A stretch of 13,970 bases of DNA, taken from assembly GCA_023458215.1 (NCBI GenBank), contig JAEXAJ010000098.1:1-13970 (forward strand). The letters run 5' to 3'. Below the pieces are notes generated by a model. The model saw only the letters and a list, made by a program, of their open reading frames with translations. It was not told the origin of the DNA and searched no databases. The position numbers and the translations under genes were made by a program. Positions 8,460-13,970 of the stretch are shown one piece after another (position 1 is the stretch's first letter; every line of letters begins with the position of its first letter). The DNA comes from Bacteroidota bacterium. GTDB lineage: Bacteria > Bacteroidota > Bacteroidia > Bacteroidales > Bacteroidaceae.

Positions 8460-8552
8460 GTGCACTAAAAGCTATCGTACTGCAACTATACTCTTATAGT
8501 AACCATTCTACGAATATCTCTATGTGGCAACATCCACCTCTTACCACATCTA

Positions 8553-8560
8553 CAAATGTA
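8553..8560 (-). promoter_or_regulatory. Possible leftward -7 box outside the switch
   Basis: Read on the minus strand this is TACATTTG, a match to TAnnTTTG. I find no TTTG at the expected -33 distance. If active, it would read left through the whole invertible segment into susC with a leader of roughly 465 nt, independent of the switch. It overlaps an AAATGT-AA-ACATTT palindrome (8554-8567). A chance match in AT-rich DNA is quite possible. Confidence 0.25.
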
Positions 8561-8696
8561 AACATTTAATTGATTTCTTAATGCATTCATAATGCCGCAG
8601 AAATTAAATAAAGCCTTATCCCCGAGAAACTGACTTCTTTAATATCTTCCTAATTATAACGCACAAGAAAAAACACTAGTTATTATCTTAATTGCG

Positions 8697-8704
8697 TACC
8701 TTTG
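8697..8704 (+). promoter_or_regulatory. -7 box of the GT51 gene promoter
   Basis: TACCTTTG matches the Bacteroides -7 box TAnnTTTG. Transcription would start near 8711, giving a leader of about 97 nt before the ATG at 8808. No clear -33 TTTG is visible at the right distance. Confidence 0.6.
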
Positions 8705-8807
8705 CAGAGCAATAGTGTTCTATTACTTATATTATTTGTAGGAAAAGAAAGCATAACAAGAATACATTGTGCAATAAAACCAAAGTTTATAAATAGCCAA
8801 GAAGAGA

Positions 8808-10745
8808 ATGATGAATAAGAAAACTAAAAGAATAATTATTGGAAGCTGCTTTCTGTTTATTCTCCTGCTTGCGATAGCATATACCTGCCGGGGAAATATG
8901 CTAAGACATATAGCCGATAAACGCATCACCCGCTTGGAACAACGATATGGACTGGATATAACTTATGCCGACTTGAAAATGAGAGGTATAAACACGATCT
9001 CCTTGCAAGGATTAATGGTCATTCCGGAAAATCGTGACACCCTTCTTGCCCTTCAATCGCTGGATGTCCGCATCAGTTTATGGAAAATGCTTTGGGGGGA
9101 TGTCAGAGTTAAACGGGTACAAATGGATGGTTTAGTGCTGAACTTTATCAAACGGGACTCCATAGCCAATTACGATTTTCTTTTTTTGCCGTCACACGAT
9201 CCATCGTCGGGCACATCCCCGAAAGAAGATAAGTCGTCAGATTATAGTCGCCGCACTAATACCTTGCTGAATCTGTTATTCGGTCTGCTGCCCGGCAATG
9301 GAGAACTTACCAATCTGAGTATCAGCGAACGGAAAGATAACAAATTCGTAACCTTCCGTATCCCTAAATTCCGTATCGACGATCATCGCTTTCAGTCCGA
9401 AATCTCGATTATCGAAGATACCCTGACCCAGCAATGGAATACCGAAGGCGAAATCAACCCTTCCGACCGACACCTGCATGCCAGTATTCATGCCCCCAAC
9501 TTAACTGTACCTTATATTCACCGCAGGTTTGGCGCCGAAGTTCATTTCGACAGTCTTATATGCAGCCTTTCGCAAGAATCGCCCAATGGGACAAGTACCC
9601 GGCTTGTCGGTCAGTCGGAAGTTCGCGGACTACGCCTGTATCACAAACGTATATCTCCCGAAGTTATCAACTTAAATCACGGGAAACTGGATTTTCATTT
9701 AAATATCACCCCACAGGCAATGGAGTTGGACAGTACCAGCCTTATCCAGTTCAATGCCTTGGCTTTTCATCCATACTTGAAAGCGGAATGGCAACAAAAT
9801 AAGGAGGAAGAAAAGACATGGCATTTTACAGCCTCCGTTCGCAAGCCTTGGTTCGAGGCTGAAGAACTGTTCAGTTCATTACCCAAAGGTCTGTTTGAAA
9901 ATTTAGAGGGTATCAAAACCTCCGGACAATTGGCTTATCATTTCCTGCTGGATGTAGACTTTGCCCGTCTGGATAGTATGAAGTTGGAATCGGAATTAAA
10001 GGAAAAAGATTTCCGCATCCTGGGCTACGGCAAAACGGATTTACGTAAGATGTCCGGTGAGTTTGAATATACTGCTTACGAAAACGGACAACCGGTACGC
10101 ACTTTCCCCATTGGTCCGTCATGGGAACATTTTACTCCATTGGATAGTATTTCTCCTTTGCTACAGATGTCTGTGATGCAAAGTGAGGACGGCGCTTTTT
10201 TCTACCACCAAGGATTCTTGCCCGATGCCATGCGTGAGGCACTGGTCTACGACCTTCAGGTACGCCGTTTTGCGCGGGGCGGCAGTACCATCTCCATGCA
10301 ACTGGTAAAGAATGTATTCCTGAACCGGAACAAAAACATCGCCCGCAAACTGGAAGAAGCCCTCATCGTCTGGCTGATAGAAACCGAACGTCTGACATCT
10401 AAAGCCCGCATGTACGAAGTTTACCTGAATATCATCGAATGGGGTCCGATGATTTACGGCATACAAGAAGCCGCAGATTTCTATTTCGGCAAACGCCCGT
10501 CACAGTTGGGCATTGAGGAATGTATATTCCTCGCTTCCATCATCCCCAAACCCAAGCACTGGCGCAATTCGTTTACTGAAGAAGGCAAGTTGAAAGAAAA
10601 TCAGGACGGCTATTTACGTCTGCTCACGGAAAGATTGGTTAAGAAAGAAATGATCAGTGAAGCAGAAGCCGCCCAAATAAAAATAGAAAACCTGCAACTG
10701 AAAGGAAAAGCAAAAGACTATTTCAGCCTGATTCCTGAGGAGTGA
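8808..10745 (+). CDS. AsmA-like / GT51 peptidoglycan glycosyltransferase fusion protein
   Basis: The 645-residue membrane-anchored protein ends in a GT51 domain, which polymerises lipid II into glycan strands on the periplasmic face of the inner membrane. A single membrane segment lies at about residues 9-26. Residues of about 30-440 resemble AsmA-type envelope proteins (strand-rich repeats such as LKMRGINTISLQGLMV and VKRVQMDGLVLNF). GT51 covers about 445-615 with all five motifs: EDGAFFYHQGF (catalytic Glu460), GGSTISMQ (491-498), RKLEE (513-517), YEVYLNIIEWG (second key Glu537) and LASIIPKP. There is no transpeptidase domain, so it is monofunctional, but far longer than the roughly 240-residue MtgA type. 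ATG codons at 8808 and 8811 are both possible starts. The AsmA part is recognised by pattern only, so I am surer of GT51 than of the N-terminal assignment. Confidence 0.9.
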   Translation: MMNKKTKRIIIGSCFLFILLLAIAYTCRGNMLRHIADKRITRLEQRYGLDITYADLKMRGINTISLQGLMVIPENRDTLLALQSLDVRISLWKMLWGDVRVKRVQMDGLVLNFIKRDSIANYDFLFLPSHDPSSGTSPKEDKSSDYSRRTNTLLNLLFGLLPGNGELTNLSISERKDNKFVTFRIPKFRIDDHRFQSEISIIEDTLTQQWNTEGEINPSDRHLHASIHAPNLTVPYIHRRFGAEVHFDSLICSLSQESPNGTSTRLVGQSEVRGLRLYHKRISPEVINLNHGKLDFHLNITPQAMELDSTSLIQFNALAFHPYLKAEWQQNKEEEKTWHFTASVRKPWFEAEELFSSLPKGLFENLEGIKTSGQLAYHFLLDVDFARLDSMKLESELKEKDFRILGYGKTDLRKMSGEFEYTAYENGQPVRTFPIGPSWEHFTPLDSISPLLQMSVMQSEDGAFFYHQGFLPDAMREALVYDLQVRRFARGGSTISMQLVKNVFLNRNKNIARKLEEALIVWLIETERLTSKARMYEVYLNIIEWGPMIYGIQEAADFYFGKRPSQLGIEECIFLASIIPKPKHWRNSFTEEGKLKENQDGYLRLLTERLVKKEMISEAEAAQIKIENLQLKGKAKDYFSLIPEE

Positions 10746-10756
10746 TAATAAAGAAA

Positions 10757-10784
10757 CGCGCCAAGTGATGAATCACTTGGCGCG
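10757..10784. terminator. Terminator hairpin between convergent genes
   Basis: A perfect 13-bp inverted repeat (10757-10769 with 10772-10784, CGCGCCAAGTGAT) has only 2 nt between its arms. On the minus strand it is followed by TTTCTTTATTATCA, a T-rich tail that suits termination of the Ser/Arg-rich gene ending at 10796. On the plus strand the tail (CTTACT) is weak, so it is less convincing for the GT51 gene, though the stem begins 11 nt after that stop. Confidence 0.8.
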
Positions 10785-10795
10785 CTTACTAGCAA

Positions 10796-11623
10796 TTATC
10801 TTTCCCGTTTATTCTCTGAAGAACGAGAAGAACCATTACTTGAAGTTCGTGTACTTGTAGCCGAACTTCTGCGACTGTTGCTGCTCTCCGAGCTTACTCT
10901 GCTGCTACGTGAGCTCCTATTATTATCTCTAGTTTTTGTGTTTTCTACATTCCTACTACGTGAATTCACACTTTCTCTTGTGCTACTGCTTCGTCTTGTT
11001 GAAACACTTCCCGATGGACGCGTGCTTGAATTGGGACGAATATTCACTGACCCGAAGTCCGAACGGCGGGTGGTAGTATATGCCCTATCGTCACGGAGTC
11101 TATAAGAACCGGTGTAAACAGAATGATTATAACGCCCCCGGTAATAGCTTGCATTATTATGACGAGTACGGTAGTGGCCTCCGCAATACGTACGGTAATG
11201 ATACGGACGCGGGAAATAAAAATGGTTATGGTTGGTATAGTTTATATAAATACGAAATTGCCAGCGTCCACCGTTTACATAAATCGGACGATAAAAATAA
11301 TCGGCTTGCATAAACCTACTGTACTGACGGCTACTCAACACCCAGCGCAAATCGTCGTTACGTACATCCAGATAATCGTAATAACGGTTCAAAGCCCACT
11401 CCTGACCACGGAGCACATCGTCCATCAGATAACTTACACCTGCTATGAAGTCGTAATTGATTTCATATACATCATTATATTGTTCGGTGTTCAAGCCCAT
11501 TTCATAAGCCATCTTGTCCGTCAGAAAAAGTGTTTCTTTACGTATTTTACTGTTACTCATCGCCGCACTACAAATAGTAGTACCCATCACTGCGGCAAGG
11601 CATATAAATATTATTCGTTTCAT
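10796..11623 (-). CDS. Secreted protein of unknown function with Ser/Arg-rich C-terminal tail
   Basis: I do not recognise a named family for this 275-residue product. A type I signal peptide covers about residues 1-21 (basic MKR, hydrophobic core, then SAA). The mature N-terminal part (about 25-125) looks like a small helical domain, with LFLTDKMAYEMGLNTEQYNDV vaguely recalling Spy/CpxP-type 'LTxxQ' helices, though this is a weak likeness. A Tyr/His/Arg-rich stretch follows (about 135-185). The last 90 residues (186-275) are low complexity: by my count 31 Ser and 19 Arg, strongly basic and surely disordered. It should be exported to the periplasm or beyond, where the tail could bind anionic polymers, but that is a guess. 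It stands alone, with its own likely promoter (11677-11684) and terminator. Confidence 0.85.
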   Translation of the reverse strand: MKRIIFICLAAVMGTTICSAAMSNSKIRKETLFLTDKMAYEMGLNTEQYNDVYEINYDFIAGVSYLMDDVLRGQEWALNRYYDYLDVRNDDLRWVLSSRQYSRFMQADYFYRPIYVNGGRWQFRIYINYTNHNHFYFPRPYHYRTYCGGHYRTRHNNASYYRGRYNHSVYTGSYRLRDDRAYTTTRRSDFGSVNIRPNSSTRPSGSVSTRRSSSTRESVNSRSRNVENTKTRDNNRSSRSSRVSSESSNSRRSSATSTRTSSNGSSRSSENKRER

Positions 11624-11676
11624 GATAGCGTTTTTTTAGAAGTTCATACTCTGTCTATTCATCTCTTTTGTAGAAG

Positions 11677-11684
11677 CAAAAATA
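11677..11684 (-). promoter_or_regulatory. -7 box for the Ser/Arg-rich secreted protein gene
   Basis: Read on the minus strand this is TATTTTTG, matching TAnnTTTG, about 54 nt upstream of the ATG at 11623. No -33 TTTG is obvious. The same bases form the T-tract after the hairpin at 11685-11700, so the match could simply be a terminator tail. Confidence 0.45.
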
Positions 11685-11700
11685 GGGGAATCTTTTCCCC
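11677..11700 (-). terminator. Likely terminator of the CvfB-like gene
   Basis: On the minus strand GGGGAA and TTCCCC (11695-11700 with 11685-11690) pair around a 4-nt loop and are followed by TATTTTTG, a short U-rich tail. It lies about 50 nt after the stop at 11751. A second hairpin closer to that stop (11725-11746) lacks a T-tail. Confidence 0.55.
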
Positions 11701-11724
11701 CATTCGTATATTTATCTCTAATCT

Positions 11725-11746
11725 TAAATAGGGAAAACCCTATTTA
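11725..11746. repeat. AT-rich perfect hairpin after the CvfB-like gene
   Basis: TAAATAGGG (11725-11733) and its reverse complement (11738-11746) form a 9-bp stem with an AAAA loop, four bases past the stop codon of the CvfB-like gene. There is no T-tract on either side. It may protect the 3' end of the message or help the second hairpin end transcription. Confidence 0.6.
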
Positions 11747-11750
11747 GTGA

Positions 11751-12587
11751 TTAATCACTAATTCTCATTCCTTCTTCCGTCAGCACTATCAGATGCTTCT
11801 TATACAAGTCTCCCACTGCTTTCTTAAAGGTCTTTTTGCTGACACCAAAGATTGCGTAGATATCTTCCGCCGGACTTTTATCGTTCAACGCCGTTCGTCC
11901 TCCATTCTTGCGGATATGTTCCAGCAAGGTTGTGGCAAAGTCTTGCACTTTAGCTTGTCCCGGTTTCTGAAGCATCAGGTCTATCTTGCCATCTTCGCGT
12001 ACTTGTTTTATATAGGCTTTCAGCCTATTACCCGTATGCAAGGGCTGGAATATTTCACTGTCATACAACAAACCGCTATACTTATTTTCTATAATAGCCT
12101 TGAAACCTAAATCCGTTTTCTGCCAGATGAGGATGTCCACCTCCTGCCCCGGTTCATAAGTAGCGGCCTCTTTGGATAAGTAACGGTCTACTTTCGCCGA
12201 GGCTACGATACGGTAGCTCTCATCATCAAGATGGGCGTGAATAACATATTTCTTTCCCACCTGCATTTTCATCTTCTGTTCACTGAAAGGGACAAAAAGA
12301 TCTTTCATCAGTCCCCAGTTCAAAAAGGCGCCGTATTGGTTGATCCATGCCACTTCCAGGCAGGCAAACTCACCCACTTGCACCAGTGGTGTCAGTGTGG
12401 TAGCCACCAGGCGTTCTTCATTATCCAGATAGATAAACACATTCAATTCATCTCCCGGCTCACAGCCTTCGGGAACATAACGCAACGGAAGCAAGATTTC
12501 TCCCTCTTCACCACCATCCAGATACATGCCGAAATCGACTTCCTTTACTACCTTCAACGTATTGAACTTTCCTAACTCAATGCTCAT
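11751..12587 (-). CDS. CvfB-like S1-domain RNA-binding protein
   Basis: The 278-residue protein matches the CvfB/YitL type of RNA-binding protein, built from S1-like OB folds and a C-terminal winged helix. The first S1-like unit is about residues 1-65 (FNTLKVVKEVDFGMYLDGG). The second is about 70-132 (ACLEVAWINQYGAFLNWGL, the best S1 match). The third is about 145-207, and the winged helix about 212-278 (DIYAIFGVSKKTFKKAVGDLYKK). In Gram-positive bacteria relatives affect virulence gene expression; the role in Bacteroides is unclear. I chose the ATG at 12585-12587. The frame stays open upstream to 12686, but the added residues are not S1-like and a promoter -7 box (12605-12612) lies inside that extension. 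It is divergent from the malate dehydrogenase gene. Confidence 0.9.
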   Translation of the reverse strand: MSIELGKFNTLKVVKEVDFGMYLDGGEEGEILLPLRYVPEGCEPGDELNVFIYLDNEERLVATTLTPLVQVGEFACLEVAWINQYGAFLNWGLMKDLFVPFSEQKMKMQVGKKYVIHAHLDDESYRIVASAKVDRYLSKEAATYEPGQEVDILIWQKTDLGFKAIIENKYSGLLYDSEIFQPLHTGNRLKAYIKQVREDGKIDLMLQKPGQAKVQDFATTLLEHIRKNGGRTALNDKSPAEDIYAIFGVSKKTFKKAVGDLYKKHLIVLTEEGMRISD

Positions 12588-12604
12588 AATCTTTCGTTTT
12601 GTTG

Positions 12605-12612
12605 CAAAGATA
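12605..12612 (-). promoter_or_regulatory. -7 box of the CvfB-like gene
   Basis: On the minus strand this reads TATCTTTG, an exact TAnnTTTG match. The predicted start point near 12599 gives a very short leader of about a dozen bases. This position rules out the longer upstream start for the gene. No strong -33 TTTG is seen. Confidence 0.65.
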
Positions 12613-12703
12613 ATGTAAACTGAGAGTAGAATAAAATGAAAAGGAATAACTTTTAGCTCTGAGAGATAACTTTTTTCTATGAACAACTCCTTGGGAAATG
12701 GGT

Positions 12704-12711
12704 TATCTTTG
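12704..12711 (+). promoter_or_regulatory. -7 box of the malate dehydrogenase gene
   Basis: TATCTTTG is an exact match to TAnnTTTG. The start point near 12717 gives a leader of about 48 nt before the ATG at 12766. The box sits inside a GTTA-N6-TAAC inverted repeat (12702-12715), a possible operator. Confidence 0.65.
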
Positions 12712-12765
12712 TAACATCGAAAACATTAAAGCAGTAAGTTATTCACCTTTTAAATACATAGAATT

Positions 12766-13767
12766 ATGGAATTTCTGACAAATGACAAATTAACCATTGT
12801 AGGCGCAGCCGGTATGATTGGCTCCAACATGGCGCAGACCGCCATTATGATGCATCTCACTCCGAACATCTGTTTATACGATCCTTACGCTCCCGGATTG
12901 GAAGGTGTAGCGGAAGAATTGTTCCACTGCGGATTCGAAGGTCTGAATCTTACTTTCACCTCCGACATTAAAGAAGCGCTGACCGGTGCCAAATATGTAG
13001 TATCTTCGGGTGGTGCCGCCCGCAAAGCAGGCATGACACGTGAAGACTTGCTGAAAGGCAACGCTGCCATTGCCGAAGAGTTCGGTAAGAATGTAAAGGC
13101 CTACTGCCCGGATGTGAAGCACGTAGTCGTGATCTTTAACCCTGCCGACATCACCGGTTTGATTACTTTGTTATACTCCGGTCTGAAACCTTCTCAAGTA
13201 ACCACTCTTGCCGCACTCGACAGTACCCGTCTGCGCAGCGAGCTTTCCAAGCACTTCGGCATCGCCCCCGACAAAATAGAAAACTGCCGTACTTATGGCG
13301 GTCATGGCGAACAAATGGCGGTATATGCGTCCACTGCCAAAGTTGACGGTAAACCGTTGCTCGACATTATCGGCACTCCTGCCCTGACCCAAGAACAGTG
13401 GGCTGAGATTCAAAGCAAAGTTACCAAAGGCGGTGCCAACATCATCGCCCTACGCGGACGTTCTTCTTTCCAAAGCCCCGCATACGTTTCTATCGAGATG
13501 ATTGCAGCCGCTATGGGTGGTAAACCATTCCATTGGCCTGCCGGCACGTATGTTCACAGCCATGGTTTCGACCATATTATGATGGCAATGGAAACTGTTA
13601 TCAATAAGGATGGTGTACACTATAAAGAGTTGAAGGGTACTCCCGAAGAAGAAGCCAAACTGAAAGAAAGCTACGCTCACCTCTGCAAATTGCGTGACGA
13701 AGTTATCGAAATGGGCGTACTGCCTGCTATCAAAGATTGGCACAGCATCAATCCCAACATTGACTAA
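12766..13767 (+). CDS. mdh: Malate dehydrogenase (NAD-dependent)
   Basis: The 333-residue enzyme interconverts oxaloacetate and malate with NAD(H) in the cytoplasm. In Bacteroides it feeds the reductive branch phosphoenolpyruvate - oxaloacetate - malate - fumarate - succinate. It belongs to the LDH/MDH superfamily. The N-terminal Rossmann motif is GAAGMIG (13-19), and Asp39 at the end of the second strand favours NAD over NADP. Arg86 and Arg92 in the mobile loop (RKAGMTRED) bind substrate carboxylates, with Asn125 in FNPADIT. The catalytic pair is Asp152 (ALDSTRLR, with substrate Arg155) and His180 (YGGHGEQM). No key residue is missing and the length is close to normal. It is a single-gene unit with its own -7 box upstream and a terminator hairpin after the stop. 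Confidence 0.95.
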   Translation: MEFLTNDKLTIVGAAGMIGSNMAQTAIMMHLTPNICLYDPYAPGLEGVAEELFHCGFEGLNLTFTSDIKEALTGAKYVVSSGGAARKAGMTREDLLKGNAAIAEEFGKNVKAYCPDVKHVVVIFNPADITGLITLLYSGLKPSQVTTLAALDSTRLRSELSKHFGIAPDKIENCRTYGGHGEQMAVYASTAKVDGKPLLDIIGTPALTQEQWAEIQSKVTKGGANIIALRGRSSFQSPAYVSIEMIAAAMGGKPFHWPAGTYVHSHGFDHIMMAMETVINKDGVHYKELKGTPEEEAKLKESYAHLCKLRDEVIEMGVLPAIKDWHSINPNID

Positions 13768-13794
13768 GACTAAATAATTGACTTAATCCTCCAT

Positions 13795-13830
13795 AAGGTG
13801 TCGCTCTCTTCTGAAAGTGGCACCTTTTTC
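13795..13830 (+). terminator. Rho-independent terminator of the malate dehydrogenase gene
   Basis: AAGGTGTCGCT (13795-13805) pairs with AGTGGCACCTT (13816-13826), an 11-bp stem with two G-T wobbles and a 10-nt loop, running into a T-tract at 13825-13829. It begins 28 nt after the stop codon. Confidence 0.85.
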
Positions 13831-13851
13831 AGACATTTTCCTGAAAAAGCC

Positions 13852-13881
13852 TTGCGGTATAAAAAAAACTCTTTATCTTTG
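13852..13881 (+). promoter_or_regulatory. Promoter of the tRNA-Phe gene
   Basis: TTG (13852-13854) and TATCTTTG (13874-13881) are separated by 19 bp, which fits the Bacteroides -33/-7 arrangement well. Transcription should start near 13888, about 11 nt before the mature 5' end of the tRNA. Confidence 0.8.
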
Positions 13882-13898
13882 CACCCGCAAACGAAAAA

Positions 13899-13970
13899 GG
13901 TGCCATAGCTCAGTTGGTAGAGCAAAGGACTGAAAATCCTTGTGTCCCCGGTTCGATTCCTGGTGGCACC
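13899..13970 (+). tRNA. tRNA-Phe (anticodon GAA), cut at the window edge
   Basis: The sequence folds as a cloverleaf. The 7-bp acceptor stem pairs 13899-13905 (GGTGCCA) with 13964-13970 perfectly. The D arm is GCTC...GAGC. The anticodon stem AAGGA/TCCTT encloses loop CTGAAAA with anticodon GAA at 13932-13934. The T loop is TTCGATT (13952-13958). All 72 bases up to the end of the acceptor stem are present; the discriminator base and any encoded CCA lie beyond the window. The T stem contains one C-T mismatch (13949 against 13961). Confidence 0.95.

Larger units (their letters stand above)
8083..8807. other. 725-bp gene-free region between susC and the GT51 gene
   Basis: This long AT-rich gap separates the divergent susC-like and GT51 genes. 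I see no credible protein gene in it. It holds, from left to right: a 73-bp susC leader, an invertible promoter segment with its two inverted repeats (8156-8459), a stretch with a possible leftward -7 box (8553-8560), and a rightward -7 box (8697-8704) that probably serves the GT51 gene. Small hairpins at 8485-8500 and 8554-8567 lack T-tracts and do not look like terminators. Confidence 0.85.

Noticed and set aside
8256..8465. 69-codon minus-strand open frame inside the invertible segment
   Set aside because: It is AT-rich with low-complexity codons, crosses the right inverted repeat, would be split by inversion, and resembles no protein I know.
8485..8500. ACTATA-CTCT-TATAGT hairpin as terminator of the switch promoter
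   Set aside because: The stem is only 6 AT-rich pairs and there is no T-tract after it.
11123..11731. 202-codon plus-strand frame opposite the Ser/Arg-rich gene
   Set aside because: The translation is a Thr/Ile-rich mirror of the opposite frame and includes intergenic sequence; the minus-strand frame has a signal peptide, a promoter box and a terminator.
12588..12686. N-terminal extension of the CvfB-like protein to an ATG at 12686
   Set aside because: The added residues are not S1-like, and a TATCTTTG promoter box lies within the extension. The ATG at 12587 begins a proper S1-like domain.

Overview
The window is from a Bacteroides-type genome (phylum Bacteroidota). This rests on an adjacent SusC/SusD outer-membrane pair, repeated promoter -7 boxes of the Bacteroides TAnnTTTG type, mostly weak Shine-Dalgarno sequences, and a CarboxypepD_reg-like domain in front of a TonB-dependent barrel. 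I cannot name the species from the sequence alone.

Layout, left to right: (1) 1-3200, plus strand: the 3' end of a MacB-like ABC permease, a membrane fusion protein and a TolC-family outer-membrane channel. Together they form a three-part efflux operon that begins upstream of the window and ends at a strong bidirectional hairpin (3222-3259). (2) 3294-8082, minus strand: susD-like and susC-like genes 13 nt apart, with no glycoside hydrolase, SusE/F-type lipoprotein or sigma/anti-sigma regulator beside them. (3) 8083-8807: a 725-bp gene-free region holding the most interesting element of the window. A perfect 21-bp inverted repeat (8156-8176 and 8439-8459) encloses 262 bp that carry one good Bacteroides promoter. 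The repeat core matches AGTYYYN4GDACT, the recognition consensus published for the tyrosine recombinase Tsr0667 of B. fragilis, which flips promoters of SusC/SusD genes. As sequenced, the promoter points away from susC, so the molecule is probably in the OFF state for susCD. (4) 8808-10745, plus strand: a membrane-anchored protein joining an AsmA-like N-terminal region to a complete GT51 peptidoglycan glycosyltransferase domain. (5) 10796-11623, minus: a secreted protein with a Ser/Arg-rich tail, convergent with (4) across a perfect 13-bp hairpin. (6) 11751-12587, minus: a CvfB-like S1-domain RNA-binding protein, divergent from (7). (7) 12766-13767, plus: an NAD-type malate dehydrogenase with its own terminator. 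(8) 13899-13970: tRNA-Phe(GAA), cut by the window edge just before the discriminator base.

Most of these units are independent housekeeping or envelope genes. The efflux operon and the GT51 protein act in the envelope, and malate dehydrogenase serves the reductive succinate pathway. The regulatory centre is the invertible promoter between susC and the GT51 gene. Flipping it would place the promoter about 112 nt upstream of susC and turn on uptake of an unknown nutrient. In the present orientation the same promoter faces the GT51 gene. No recombinase gene lies in the window, so the switch must be worked in trans.
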